Translations under genes and position numbers: made by a program
In this document: positions 44,501 to 52,633 of the stretch, in pieces
Layout: each line of letters starts with the position of its first letter
Numbering within the stretch: position 1 is the first letter of the stretch
Assembly (NCBI GenBank): GCA_965197405.1
Contig: OZ240206.1
Coordinates: forward strand, 1,984,001-2,048,000
Length of the DNA stretch: 64,000 nucleotides
Direction: 5' to 3'
Source: G965197405 sp965197405
Lineage (GTDB): Bacteria > Chloroflexota > Dehalococcoidia > Lucifugimonadales > JAGWBF01
Notes under the pieces: model-generated
Told to the model about the DNA's origin: nothing
Seen by the model: the letters and a program-made list of their open reading frames with translations, nothing else
The model's database searches: none

Positions 44501-46682
44501 CGGGGGCGGGGACGTCGAGCTGTCGGAGTACACGAGCACACGGGTGCTGCAGGTCGATGTGGTGAGGACGGGCGGGGGCGCGTGGACGGCGGGCGACACG
44601 GTACGGGTAGAGGTCAAGTTCGCGGGTCCGGTGCAGTATACGCCTCCGGACTCGCCGCAGAACCGGGACGAGGTGTTTGTGGACGAGAGGAGGGGCACGC
44701 CGACGATCCGCCTGCGTCTGGGCGAGGCGCCGAATCCGCGGCTGCCGCGCACGGCGCGGTACGAGAGTGGTTCGGGGACGGACACGCTCACGTTCGAGTA
44801 CGCGGTGACGGCCGGCGACGGCCGGGTGAGCGCGGTGGAGGCGGTGGCCGACAGCCTGGCGCGGAACGGGGCCACGATCCGCAACGAGGATGGCTACGAC
44901 GCGGAGCTGAATCACGTGGACGTGCTGTGGTATTCGTGGCTGGCCCTGCGGGTGCGCCACGCGACGGCGCGCGAGGGCGGGACGCTCAAGTTCGCGATGG
45001 AGCTGGCGCGGGCGTCGCAGTCGCCGGTGACGGTGGACTACGAGACGGCGGACGGGACGGCGACGGCCGGCGAGGACTACACGGCGAAGCGGGGCACGGT
45101 GACGTTCACGCCGGGGCGGACGCGCAGGACGGTCGAGGTGCCGGTGCTGCGCGACGGGAAGGTGGAGGGCGTGGAGACGATGGTGCTGCGGCTCTCGAAC
45201 GCGCGCTCCGAAGGTTCGGAAGTGCCGGTGGAGATGAAGGTTTCGGAGGCGCAGGGCGCGATAGAGAACGTGGCGCCGGAGGTGAACACGCCCGCCACTG
45301 GCGTGCCGACCATCAATGGCACGGCCCAGGTGGGAGAGACGCTTACGGCGGGCACGTCAGGCATCGCTGACCAGAACGGGCTGGAAAACGCCACGTTCAG
45401 CTACCAGTGGTTTGCTGACCATGCCAAGATCGCAGGCGCGAATAGTTCGACCCGCACGTTGACCGACGTCGACCAGGGCAAAGCCATCAAGGTGCGGGTG
45501 AGCTTCACCGACGACGCGGGCCACTGGGAGACGCTCACCAGCGCACCCACGGAGCCGGTGTTGGAGGAGCCGGTGTTTGGGGACGGCCCGCCGGGAGCGC
45601 CGCGCAACCTCACCGTCACCGCCGGAGACCAGGAGATCACCCTGTCCTGGGAGCCGCCAGCCGACAACGGCAACGCGCCCGCGACGAGATACCGCATCGA
45701 GTGGAGGATAGACGGCAAGGACTACAAAAAGGGGCATTGGGGCCCATCGGGAGAGACTACCTATACGAAGACCGACCTGGCCAATGGAGTGAAGTACATC
45801 TTCCGGGTAAAGGCCGAGAACGGCAACGGCAACAGCTACGGACCATACGGACCGGCCTCCGAGGAGGTGAGCGCCACTCCCACGTCCGGCTTGGCGGTGG
45901 ACCTGGGCACGCCGGTGCTGTCGAACACGAAGACCCTGCATCACGGCATGGTGAAGCTGGACTGGGAGGACGTAGAGGACGCCGGCTGGTATGTAGTCCA
46001 GTACTACCACGTCAAAGGTGGGGAGTGGCTGGACCTGCCCACCGCCGAAGTGGACATCGCGTTCCACGGTTCGAGCGCGGTGGTGAGCAACCTGCATGGG
46101 CTCTCGTGGCTGAGGGTTCGAGCGATGAGCTGTGCGGGAGAATCGGAGTGGTCGCAGATCGAGGAGTTGTACGGGACCAACGCATCGGACTGGGAGGGCG
46201 TGCCCGTGCCGGAGGTGGAGGAGGGCGACGAGATCGAGCCATGCCCCGTGGTCCTGGGCACGCCGGTGCTTTCGAACACGGAGACCCTGCATCACGGCAT
46301 GGTGAGGCTGGACTGGGAGGACATTGAGGACGCCGGTTGGTACGTGGTCCAGTACTACCATGTCAAAGGTGGGGAGTGGTTGGACCTGCCCGCCGAGGGA
46401 GTGGACATCGCGTTCCACGGGTCAAGCGCGGTGGTGAGCAACCTGCATGGGCTCTCGTGGCTGCGGGTTCGAGCGATGCCAGCTGCGACGGGGCATCGGA
46501 GTGGTCGCAGATCGAGGAGTTGTACGGGACCAATGCATCGGACTGGGAGGGCGTGCCCTTACCGGAGGTGGCGGAGGGCGACGAGATCGAACCGTGCCCG
46601 GAAGACGCGGACACGACGGACAACAGCCCTGCCACGGGGGCGCCCGCCATCAGCGGGACCGCCCAGGTCGGAGAGACCCTGA
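38550..46682 (+). CDS. Giant secreted modular adhesin-like protein, N-terminal part
   Basis: It starts at ATG 38550 behind AAGGAGG. A signal peptide (ILLASALALLAILSALFLP, cleavage near HRVQAQ) is followed by SwmB-like repeats, fibronectin type III domains (about residues 627-724, 853-950, 954-1047, 1190-1285, 1516-1610), a cadherin-like domain (1411-1510), Calx-beta domains (about 1618-1730 and 2129-2237) and Ig-like and fibronectin domains near the end. Correct coding runs to about residue 2,645; after a frame change near 46,480 the last 65 codons are nonsense and the true frame continues to 48103. It is likely a large surface or matrix protein. No sorting signal or enzyme domain seen. Confidence 0.85.
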   Translation: MTNINRRRFPILLASALALLAILSALFLPHRVQAQSTTEIWSGTLTPGSIAGTVVVGWDGVTGSLGSIAERTFSYNNKSYTFLLAQNVVQGGSNRLLIRVNSRFDQAALSDLILVVDSDEFPLADASIFTSPTGNDTATWGNSGLSWSAGTDVSLSLKAITGRPTPTAFNVRGSGNKLWLFVNADLSNTLPPTSAFTLTAAGSPVTIGSISLQTSLRTLDLTDFSPLIGAGQTVTLDYTDPSTGDDTNAIQDINGLDAASFSNVVVNDSAVTLPKPTAAAVPADGATVALTFSETLLIFQPAYSSAIRNAFTVTVDGTERQTTDFAVSGATATLTMSDTIEGGQTVVVGYDRSAAGSEALGTGSKRLVANFTTGENSVPAVTNNSTAGPARLASAAVDAAGTRLTLTFNKSLNAESSARAWFTVTADGADVRINAFQGLSTASDSFTILFFSGSPIYKDESVVVVYEKPAGSDGFTDEANDVPVASFTTGQDGVPAVANAATTVAPPEPDTAASTSKVGTGGSGLVLAFDGPLTTDNAPPASAFSITAGGVAIGVDAVLLSSTMTEGAVSLAGLTPKVRQGETVELTYTDPTSADDTNALQGTTGTDVHSFTVTVTNASTVTTGPPRPPTGLTATALGATIVDLAWTAPADDGDSAITGYKVEVSNTGSSGWTDLAADTGDANAWYRHTGLSNDETRHYRVSSMNANGTSPASASANATTMTGAPHDVPGTIYGTPLWSATLTVGTLSNFEGYIPHGPLNSSTPQGALSPNSFDLYGTIVEVEAIRHRGTSFRLQLSAGLGDGNGYFNLHLGGTTAQYDNPPADLLDPRASVFHPVPNWQHGDTVEVRLVEATAPAKPTGFTATAAGNAQIDLAWTAPADDGGRAVSGYKIEVSDDGSTGSWTDLVTDTASTDTAYSHTGLSAGDTRHYQVSAINAVGTSDESNSDEATTQTTAPEPPEASAIADGTSKIVVSWSAPANDGGSAVTGYRLQVSPDGVSDWRTLVEDTTDTSYEHTGLSAGTTRHYRVYATNAQGTSQPSAVVSDMTQGAGNTCTVNTAAGDYWCGVVTVALHTEGGFDFAYGFVDTSATTNTSDTGALSDETFPVGPNNYTIDVVTVGLDAVGGNLAFSLTSDLTAADKEKLVLHVGNRSFAFSDVTANTNFTYLWHLSGLDWSSSTSITLRLRRVPAAPGAPTNLMAEAAGGTTIELSWTAPVDNGGSAITGYRIEVSDDGSTDWTDLEADTGNDDTSYSHDGLSPGDTRHYRVSAINATGTSEPSDSAEETTADPPTLSSATSVNSNGNILQVVFSEDLDLPSSVPGAVKDAFTVTVDGDERGLIRVQKAGVNNQLLVTLSSTVYQGQIVTLSYDKSVAGSDAIADSDGDEVASFTTGRDGVPAVVNNSNVMAPVGNNAPEFADDQATFTVPENSAADTVVGTVTATDDDDDTLTYSLEGTDAASFDIDSGTGQIKTKANVDYNYEAKFDYKMTAKAADGRGGTDTIDVAIALLDDNTEKSAKPAKPTLEKVSGSSTTLDATWEKPDLNGGPDIAGYAVQYRQTGGSWRNFAHSGTGVTTTITGLTANTEYQVRVQAKNGEGDSVWSDASDAVRTNAVDIPIPEGLEVTLHLSNDEPLEDEVRSTFVTATVSPASPVAFTVTISATPVAPASGDDFELSNNRVLRFAADATESTGTVTIRPVDDGDPEPHDVVTVSGAVSNAAIPDPDDVTLTIRNDDADLPQDVAIDAPAAVEEDAGTAAVTVTITTRQNSAPTIDVDLYYRWQDETATRGEDYTAPPGQVFDDGVLFATVPASAFSPNAAGTAWVAERSFTIGIINDREADRDETIAFYVTTGTYRSAKHTITIRDDDTPVLRNVRLVSGPGSDGVWSAGERVDVEVRYSLPVVVERPDCWPLDADGTCRPPGPYMLVAFRSDERPGYGTGPAPLAPYVGGSGTDTLTFEYAVGEAEDGARRVVVGSNGIFLRGATIRPPGGGDVELSEYTSTRVLQVDVVRTGGGAWTAGDTVRVEVKFAGPVQYTPPDSPQNRDEVFVDERRGTPTIRLRLGEAPNPRLPRTARYESGSGTDTLTFEYAVTAGDGRVSAVEAVADSLARNGATIRNEDGYDAELNHVDVLWYSWLALRVRHATAREGGTLKFAMELARASQSPVTVDYETADGTATAGEDYTAKRGTVTFTPGRTRRTVEVPVLRDGKVEGVETMVLRLSNARSEGSEVPVEMKVSEAQGAIENVAPEVNTPATGVPTINGTAQVGETLTAGTSGIADQNGLENATFSYQWFADHAKIAGANSSTRTLTDVDQGKAIKVRVSFTDDAGHWETLTSAPTEPVLEEPVFGDGPPGAPRNLTVTAGDQEITLSWEPPADNGNAPATRYRIEWRIDGKDYKKGHWGPSGETTYTKTDLANGVKYIFRVKAENGNGNSYGPYGPASEEVSATPTSGLAVDLGTPVLSNTKTLHHGMVKLDWEDVEDAGWYVVQYYHVKGGEWLDLPTAEVDIAFHGSSAVVSNLHGLSWLRVRAMSCAGESEWSQIEELYGTNASDWEGVPVPEVEEGDEIEPCPVVLGTPVLSNTETLHHGMVRLDWEDIEDAGWYVVQYYHVKGGEWLDLPAEGVDIAFHGSSAVVSNLHGLSWLRVRAMPAATGHRSGRRSRSCTGPMHRTGRACPYRRWRRATRSNRARKTRTRRTTALPRGRPPSAGPPRSERP
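45902..46603 (+). repeat. 351-bp tandem duplication within the giant gene
   Basis: Two nearly identical units, 45902-46252 and 46253-46603, each encode 117 residues with LGTPVLSNT, DAGWYVVQYYHVKGGEWLDL and EWSQIEELYGTNASDWEGVP. The frame change lies in the second unit. Confidence 0.85.
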
Positions 46683-48103
46683 CGGCGAACACGTCTGGGG
46701 TCGTCGACGCCGACGGGCTTAGCAACGTCCAGTACGACTACCAGTGGCTTGCAGACGACGCTGCAATCGCGGGCGCTACCGGCTCGACCTACACCCTTGC
46801 CGATAGCGACGAGGGCAAGGCCATCACGGTGCAGGTGAGCTTCACCGACGACGCGGGCAACAATGAGGCGCTGACCAGCGCGGCCACGGCTGCGGTGGCG
46901 GCAGCGCCCACGCCCAACAGTCCGGCCACCGGCGCGCCCACCATCAGCGGAACGGCTCAGGTGGGCGAGACGCTGACGGCGGACAGGTCGGGGATCGCCG
47001 ACGCCGACGGGCTGGATGATGTGTCTTTCACCTACCAGTGGCTTGCCGACGATACCGAAATCGCGGGGGCTACAGGCTCCACATACACCGTGGCCGCCGC
47101 TGACGAAGGCAAGGCCATCAAGGTAAGGGTGAGCTTCACCGACGACGGCGGGAACGCTGAGTCGCTGACCAGCGCGGCGACGGACGTGGTGGAGGCGGCG
47201 TCCACTACCAACAGTCCGGCCACCGGCGCGCCCACCATCAGCGGGACCGCCCAGGTGGGCGAGACGCTGACGGCGAACACATCAGGGGTCGCCGACGCCG
47301 ACGGCCTAACGAACGCCACCTACAGCTACCAGTGGCTTGCCGACGACGCGGAAATCGCAGGCGCTAACGGCTCCACATACACCCTGGTCGCCGAAGACGA
47401 AGGCAAGGCCATCAAGGTGCAGGTGAGCTTCACCGACGACGCGGGCAATAATGAGGCGCTGACCAGTGCGGCTACGGGCGCGGTGTCGGCGGCGGAACCT
47501 ACGGAGCCGCCCGCCAGGCCCACCGGCCTCTCCGCCACGGCGTCGCACGACTCGGTGACCCTCACCTGGGACGACCCCGGCGACGACTCCATCACCGGCT
47601 ACGTAATACTGCGGCGCGTCCGCGAGAACAATACCGGGGGCGACTTCAGTGAACTGGTGCCGGACACGGGCAGCGCCGCGACCACCTACACCGATGACAC
47701 AGTGGTTGCTGGCATTACCTACACCTACCGTATCAAGGCCATCAACGGGGCCGGAACGAGTGAACGCTCGCGCTGGTTCCACATCGACACTCCGGCAGCG
47801 CCCGTACCCGGTAAGCCCACGGGCTTGTCCGCCACGGCGTCCCACGATGTCATCACTCTAACCTGGGAAGACCCCGGCGACGATAGCATCACCGGCTACG
47901 TGATCCTGCGGCGCCTCCGCTACGACGACCCCTCGGGCCACTTCGATGAGCTGGTGGCGGACACGGGGACGGCGGCGACCACGTACACCGACGATACGGT
48001 AAAGGCCAACACTCACTACACCTACCGGATCAAGGCCATCAACGGGGCCGGGGTGAGCGAGCGTTCCCGCTGGTTCCACATCCAGACCCAGGAGGCCCCG
48101 TAG
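46483..48103 (+). CDS. Giant secreted protein, C-terminal part in shifted frame
   Basis: This roughly 540-residue stretch continues the giant protein. In the first tandem unit ATG-AGC-TGT-GCG follows the motif WLRVRA; in the second, two extra C residues after ATG shift the frame, and SCDGASEWSQIEELYG continues here. Three Ig-like repeats follow, each near 92 residues (TGAPTISGTAQVGETLTA ... YQWLADD ... EGKAIKVQVSFTDDAG), then two fibronectin type III domains ending in SRWFHIQTQEAP. It has no start codon or ribosome site of its own, so it is expressed only if the shift is an error or is bypassed. Confidence 0.75.
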
Positions 48104-48205
48104 CAGGTATCGAGGACTGCGAAGGCGAGGGAGCCATCGGCACGAGCGACGGCAGAAAGTTGTCCGACGAGTTGGCGCCGACCGTCAGCGGTCCGGGCCG
48201 GTAGA

Positions 48206-48233
48206 GGGCAACGAAAAAAGGCCGCACACATGG
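48206..48233. repeat. Direct repeat left of an HTH gene
   Basis: GGGCAACGAAAAAAGGCCGC followed by ACACATGG is repeated at 48911-48938 with two changes. On the - strand each reads as a T run after a GC-rich stretch, so they could be terminators. A GGAGCCCTTGG/CCAAGGGCTCC dyad lies beside this copy. Confidence 0.5.
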
Positions 48234-48373
48234 ACAGAGAGGAGGAGGCCGCTGGAGCCCTTGGGCAAGCCAGGCGGTGGCCTCCCCAAGGGCTCCGGGA
48301 CGGGCTGGCTGCGGGCGCTTGCGCTCCGCACGCCGTCCCGCCTGGGGTTGCCGTCCTGCGGAAGGATCGGACA

Positions 48374-48733
48374 ATGCCGAGAGAGCCAGTTGACCACGGC
48401 AGAATAGTCTACGTCGTGCCTCCCGACTTCCCGGAGCGACTGGAGCTGCTCCAGGAGGAGTCGGGGCTGCCGTGGGCGGAGATCGCTCGCCGTCTCGGGA
48501 CCTATCCCTACACCGTATGGCGTTGGTATAGAGGCCGAGCGCGGCCCCATTTCCGGCACCAGATGGCGCTGCTGGACCTGGCCGACGAACTGGGACTCGC
48601 CCACCTGCTGACCGCGTGGACCCTCCCGGACGAAGCGCGGCGCGAGAAGCCCGCCAAAGACGTCCCGCCCGGGTGCGAGAGTCCTGGGAGGAAAGCCGCG
48701 CGTCGGCGAGGCGGCCGCCACCGCAGGGGCTGA
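48374..48733 (+). CDS. Small HTH DNA-binding protein
   Basis: This 119-residue protein starts at ATG 48374. FPERLELLQEESGLPWAEIA and RRLGTYPYTVWRWYRG form an XRE-type helix-turn-helix at about residues 20-60, related to the proteins at 2819-3148 and 63685-63897. The C-terminal third is basic and Arg-rich. It stands alone on the + strand between two direct repeats. It is likely a regulator from a mobile element. The 48734-48910 stretch holds nothing I recognise. Confidence 0.65.
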   Translation: MPREPVDHGRIVYVVPPDFPERLELLQEESGLPWAEIARRLGTYPYTVWRWYRGRARPHFRHQMALLDLADELGLAHLLTAWTLPDEARREKPAKDVPPGCESPGRKAARRRGGRHRRG

Positions 48734-48910
48734 AACGCAACGAGGGCGGCGCACGCGGACAACGCCGCGGCGCGCATGGCGATGGGCTGCGCCCGCGAGG
48801 GGCAGGTGGAGCACGGAGGCGGACGGGCGCTGAACCGGCGGCGCTGCCGCGCCGCCGCCCGCACGTGAGCGTCGAGCTTGCGCCCCCGCCTGCCCTGCTC
48901 CGATGATTTC

Positions 48911-48938
48911 GGGCAACAAAAAAAGCCCGCACACATGG
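48911..48938. repeat. Direct repeat right of an HTH gene
   Basis: GGGCAACAAAAAAAGCCCGC followed by ACACATGG is the partner of 48206-48233. On the - strand it forms a T-rich tail downstream of the four-HTH gene hairpins. Confidence 0.5.
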
Positions 48939-49018
48939 GAAGCCGGGGGAGGCCGCCGTCGATACGGCGACAACCTCCCCCCTTGAGTGACGGCCCGGCG
49001 GTACTACGCCGGGCCGTC
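48911..49018 (-). terminator. Hairpins downstream of the four-HTH gene
   Basis: On the - strand, directly after the stop codon, GACGGCCCGGCG/CGCCGGGCCGTC (48989-49018) is a perfect 12-bp stem. A GGGGGAGG/CCTCCCCC dyad (48945-48981) follows, then GCGGGC and seven T. The whole looks like a transcription end. Confidence 0.6.
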
Positions 49019-49030
49019 GCCCATGCCTCG

Positions 49031-50134
49031 CTAGGCGGCGGCCATCTCCGGCCGCTTCAGCATGGCGGAGTAGCCCCTCTCGACGACGTGGGTCACCGAC
49101 AACCGGCCATGACCGTCGTACCCCGCGCGGTAGGCGAACTCCGCCTTCGCGCCCCAGGGCACGTGGCCGCCGACCCGGACGGCGGGGCCTCCGAACTTGC
49201 CCCGGCGCCCAGGCCCGCCCGCGCCGTGCACCACCATCCCGCTCCGCTCGCCCTTCCGCCAGCCCAGCACCTTCACCTCGGCGGGCATGACCCGCTCCGC
49301 CTTCGTCGGCTGGAACAGGACACCGTGCAGCCCCTTCAGCACGCCCGCCGACGGGGAGGACTTGCCGTTCATGATCTGGGAGAGGTACGAGGAGCTGATG
49401 CCCGCTCGCCGGGCGGTCTCGTTCTGGCTGAAGCCGTGAGCGTCCATCCGGTCCCACATCGCCTCCCGGTCGATGCTGGCGGGCTGCGCGGAAGCGATCT
49501 TCACCGGGGCCTCCAGCGCCGACGCGACCCTGGCCTGGACCTTCACGCCCATGTTGCTATGACCCCGTGCCACCATTGACATGTAGCCGTAGGAGACGCC
49601 CACGCGGTCGGCCAGGTCCCGCAGGTTCATGCCCAGCTCCCTGGCCCGCTCCCGGATGTAGCTGCTCTCCCCGGCCACGACGACGCCCTGGCGGTTGGCG
49701 CACGTGGCGGGCGCGACCTTCGCCGGACCGTGCAACGCCGACTCGACCCTGGTCTGGACCTTCACGCCCATGTTCTGGCGGCCACGGGCAACCTGGGTCA
49801 TGTAGCTGTAGGAGACGCCCACCTCATCGGCCAGGTCCTTCATGGTCATGCCCAACGTGCGGGCGCGCTCCCGGATGAAGCTGCTCTCGCCGGTCACGAC
49901 GCCGCCCTGGCGGTAGACGGTCCCCTGCCCAGGGACCTCTCCCAGGACCGCCGCGACCTTCTCGCGCATCTTGGGAGTCCACTGCCTGCGCCCGTTCGCG
50001 ATCTGCGACAGGTATCCCGCACTCACGCCCATCAGGGCCGCGAGCTCCTTCATGGTGAGCCCCCGCCGCCTGGCCGCAGCCCTGAGCTCGCTCTCCGCCG
50101 TCGTCGTTCCGGTTGCCGTCGTTGCCGTCGTCAT
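49031..50134 (-). CDS. Protein with four tandem XRE-type HTH domains
   Basis: This 367-residue protein has helix-turn-helix domains at about residues 16-63 (MKELAALMGVSAGYLSQIAN), 86-134 (MKDLADEVGVSYSYMTQVAR), 158-207 (LRDLADRVGVSYGYMSMVAR) and 224-272 (QNETARRAGISSSYLSQIMN). The second and third repeats are nearly alike, suggesting internal duplication. The C-terminal 90 residues are Gly-rich and basic. Most XRE regulators carry one such domain, so this could bind a long, phased operator, perhaps the 41-bp or 26-bp repeats nearby; that is inference. The ATG follows AGAAGGAGG. Its leader matches that of the 16782 gene. Confidence 0.8.
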   Translation of the reverse strand: MTTATTATGTTTAESELRAAARRRGLTMKELAALMGVSAGYLSQIANGRRQWTPKMREKVAAVLGEVPGQGTVYRQGGVVTGESSFIRERARTLGMTMKDLADEVGVSYSYMTQVARGRQNMGVKVQTRVESALHGPAKVAPATCANRQGVVVAGESSYIRERARELGMNLRDLADRVGVSYGYMSMVARGHSNMGVKVQARVASALEAPVKIASAQPASIDREAMWDRMDAHGFSQNETARRAGISSSYLSQIMNGKSSPSAGVLKGLHGVLFQPTKAERVMPAEVKVLGWRKGERSGMVVHGAGGPGRRGKFGGPAVRVGGHVPWGAKAEFAYRAGYDGHGRLSVTHVVERGYSAMLKRPEMAAA

Positions 50135-50177
50135 CGGTCCGTCCTCCTTCTGTTGTGCTGTGTTGCCTTTGGCCTGC

Positions 50178-50230
50178 GCCCGCCTGCGGGCAAAGAAGAA
50201 GGGCCGCCTCCGTGTGTGGAGACGACCCTT
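50178..50230 (-). promoter_or_regulatory. Double-hairpin leader of the four-HTH gene
   Basis: On the - strand AAGGG...CCCTT forms the first stem (50199-50230) and GCCCGC/GCGGGC the second (50178-50191). Order and sequence match 16685-16736. Confidence 0.6.
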
Positions 50231-50426
50231 GTGAATGGGGATGTGTTGTCAGAGCCGGAGGCCCCGCCGTCAGCGGCGATGGACCTCGTTGACGTGCATA
50301 GACGCCTCCTTTCAGTTGTTGACCCGTGCAGGCATCCGTGGCGCGGGTACTTCGTGGTGGGGTTGACGCTGGACGCACTCCGCCCACGGTCGGATGCCGG
50401 ACGCGAGAGACGGAGTGGGAGTGAGA

Positions 50427-50735
50427 GAAGACGCAGCCCGGCCCAGGGTGATTCGCCGGGGAATCGACTGCCGGGGGAACTGCTATGAGGGGAGCGGCTG
50501 TCCTACGACTTCATCGCAGGTCAGCGCAGGTGGAGAAGGCGCGGCTCGCCCAGGGTGCGTAGCGTCAGAGTTGGGGGAAGCTGCGAGAGGTGAAGCGGCC
50601 GGCCCACGACGTGGCCGCAGACCGACGCATGACAGAAGACGCAGCTCGGCCCAGGGTGAACAACGTCAGTGGGAGAACTGCGAGACGTGAAGCGGCCAGC
50701 CTGCTTTCAACGGCAGACCGGCGCATGTCGAAGGT
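50427..50735 (+). repeat. Three tandem ~100-bp degenerate repeats
   Basis: Units begin near 50427, 50535 and 50635 with GAAGACGCAGC-like sequence, then CGGCCCAGGGTG, a GGGGGAA/GGGAGAA stretch, GAAGCGGCC and CAGACCG. Related sequence is at 15.9-16.1 kb on the other strand. No gene is visible from 50231 to 51405; the rest of this stretch before 50427 shows nothing. Confidence 0.6.
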
Positions 50736-50848
50736 ACGGCCTAGCTGTCAGTCAGCCGTGCCGCGGGCATGAGGAGTCGGCGGAGCGATAGACGCACTCC
50801 GACCGACTTGTGGAGGACGAAGCACAAGGCGCGCTCCGTCCCAGTTGT

Positions 50849-51099
50849 CCAGCGGCGAGAGCGATCGACTCCCAACGCCAGCCCTGAGTCCAACGAATGG
50901 AGCGATCAACTCCGATTCGCCAGACCAATGCCCAGCGAGTGAGGCGATCAACCCCAACCGGCAGACTGGTTCCCAACGGAAGGAGCGATCAACCCCGACC
51001 GTCAGGCGGGTGTCCAGCGGAAGAAGCGATCAACTCCAATCGCTGAACGGGTGTCCAGCGGGCGAAGGGCTTATCACTCCAACCGCCGGACTGGACCGA
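50849..51099 (+). repeat. Six 41-bp tandem repeats
   Basis: Units start at 50849, 50890, 50932, 50973, 51014 and 51055, spaced 41-42 bp. The consensus is CCAGCGGAAGGAGCGATCAA, then CYCCRAYCG and a CAGRCGGG-like end. GCGATCAAC is the best conserved core. Diverged relatives occur on the other strand at 15.69-15.82 kb. Confidence 0.8.
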
Positions 51100-51405
51100 G
51101 GACGGAGAGCTACGTCAAATCCGTCGTTTCGATCCGTGCTGCCTGCGAAGGACCAACGTCAACTCCGCTTCAGCAGCATTCCCTCGTGGGCAACCGGGGG
51201 AGAGCGAATCATCCTCCAGTCGGACCCGTGCAACAGGGATCGCGCACCCAGGTTTCTATGGTCGGAAACCTTGGTCAAAAGCCAAACAGTGCAGTCATTG
51301 TCGCCGTTCCCGGCGCCGCAAAAGAGGGCCTGCAAGACCCCCCCGGCGAATTGCCGCCAAATCGTTCACTAAAGTTGCCTGCAAAGCCTTCGCACCCCGG
51401 CCCGG

Positions 51406-52227
51406 CTACCGCCACAACAGTCGGAGGCTCAGCGTATTCAGAAGCTCACGCTTCTTCAGCGCTCTCCGCGTGTCGGAGCGCGCGGTCCTTCGCCAGCTCG
51501 TCTGCCCGTCCCGCTCGAAACCCCGCAGCGGGTACGTCTCCGGGGGCAGGGTCATGCCGTGATCTTCGAGCAGCGCCAGCTCCACGGTCAGCAGCCGCTC
51601 CTCGGTCGCCAGCCAATCCAGGCCCCCGCCCCGGTTGGGGTGCGCGGCCTTCATCTCCCGCCACTCGACGATGAGGGGCCAGGCGTCCCCGAACACGTCC
51701 GCGTCGTCGTCGGCAGGCTCGCGGGTCACCAGGTCGGGAAACTCCCGCCGCAGCGAGGCCCTCCCCTGTGGCTTCCCAGATGCGCCTGTCGTGGCCTGAG
51801 CGTCCCGAGCGGCCCGGCCCGACTCCAGGTGCGCCAGCCGCCGCCCCATCTGGGCCTGCTCGTCCCCGAGCGCCTTCACGTCGCCCCGGACCGCCGAGAG
51901 GCCCTTGCTCGTGTCCCTGCCCAGCGCGTCCACCCGGCCCTCGACCTCCGTCACCCGCCCATCGAGGCTGTCGTTGCGCTCCCTCTGCTCGGCCGCCGGC
52001 GAGCCCTCCCCTTCCAGAAGCGCCTTCTCCAACACGCTGCGCATCCGCCTGGACAGCCTGCCCCGCTCCATGCTGGCGGTGAGGGTCTTGTAGTCCACCC
52101 CCAACAGCTGCGTCGCCTTCATCACTCCCTTGTCCCGCACCAGCTCGTTCAGCAGCGCCATCAGCCGCATGTGCTGCATGTCCTGGACGCTCCTGCTCTT
52201 CTCGAACACCGGCTTTCCCGTATTCAT
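51406..52227 (-). CDS. HTH and coiled-coil protein divergent to the third module
   Basis: This 273-residue protein is a paralogue of 14553-15389. It shares the HTH-like N-terminus (MKATQLLGVDYKTLTASMER, about residues 36-55), a long coiled coil (about 80-140) and the conserved C-terminal half (WPLIVEWREMKAAHP, DTRRALKKREL). It faces away from the transfer operon starting at 52670. The preceding 51100-51405 stretch shares a block with 15.5-15.66 kb. Role probably regulatory or structural at the intergenic region; not proven. Confidence 0.75.
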   Translation of the reverse strand: MNTGKPVFEKSRSVQDMQHMRLMALLNELVRDKGVMKATQLLGVDYKTLTASMERGRLSRRMRSVLEKALLEGEGSPAAEQRERNDSLDGRVTEVEGRVDALGRDTSKGLSAVRGDVKALGDEQAQMGRRLAHLESGRAARDAQATTGASGKPQGRASLRREFPDLVTREPADDDADVFGDAWPLIVEWREMKAAHPNRGGGLDWLATEERLLTVELALLEDHGMTLPPETYPLRGFERDGQTSWRRTARSDTRRALKKRELLNTLSLRLLWR

Positions 52228-52516
52228 CGGTCACTCCTCCTCTCTCAAGGCCTCCAAGTTTCCAACGGGGCCAGTCCAAGTCCAGTCCTGCCTCCAGACC
52301 TTGGAAGAACCCAACTTCCAGCTTCGGCTTACCCGAGTGCAGTCCGGAACGTACCCGCAAGTCGAAGTGTTCACTGTTTACCTCCTGTAGGGGGGTGATT
52401 CACCCCTGTTTCAGCTTGCCCACGACCCCACTTGGACTTTTCCAACTGCCTTCATTTCTCTGTACAGCCCAATGACATCACGGATGGGGGCGTCTGCATA
52501 AGGGCTTGGAAGACCC

Positions 52517-52590
52517 CTCATGTGAGTACACCTCCAGGGGCGCACATGTGAGCACACCTTCAGGAGCGCACATGTGGGTACGCCTCTAGG
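52517..52590 (+). promoter_or_regulatory. Three 26-bp direct repeats with CACATGTG cores
   Basis: Units at 52517, 52543 and 52569 share (C/A)CATGTGRGYACRCCT, each with a palindromic core, with exact 26-bp spacing. They lie 80-150 bp before the transfer operon, a likely operator array. The rest of 52228-52669 shows only the hairpin at 52634. Confidence 0.65.
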
Positions 52591-52633
52591 TAGTTATGCG
52601 GGGCGATCCGGTTGTTCACACTCTCCTGCGGAC

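Noticed and set aside
39087..46418. Long open frames antisense to the giant gene
   Set aside because: They are shadows of high-GC coding sequence, Arg/Gly-rich with no recognisable domain.
48039..49457. 472-residue - strand frame with proline/arginine-rich content
   Set aside because: It crosses the HTH gene and terminator-like repeats and shows no protein family features.
50849..51099. CRISPR array
   Set aside because: The period is 41-42 bp with no split into constant repeats and unique spacers, and no cas genes are near; the Cas4-like nuclease is part of a recombination cluster.
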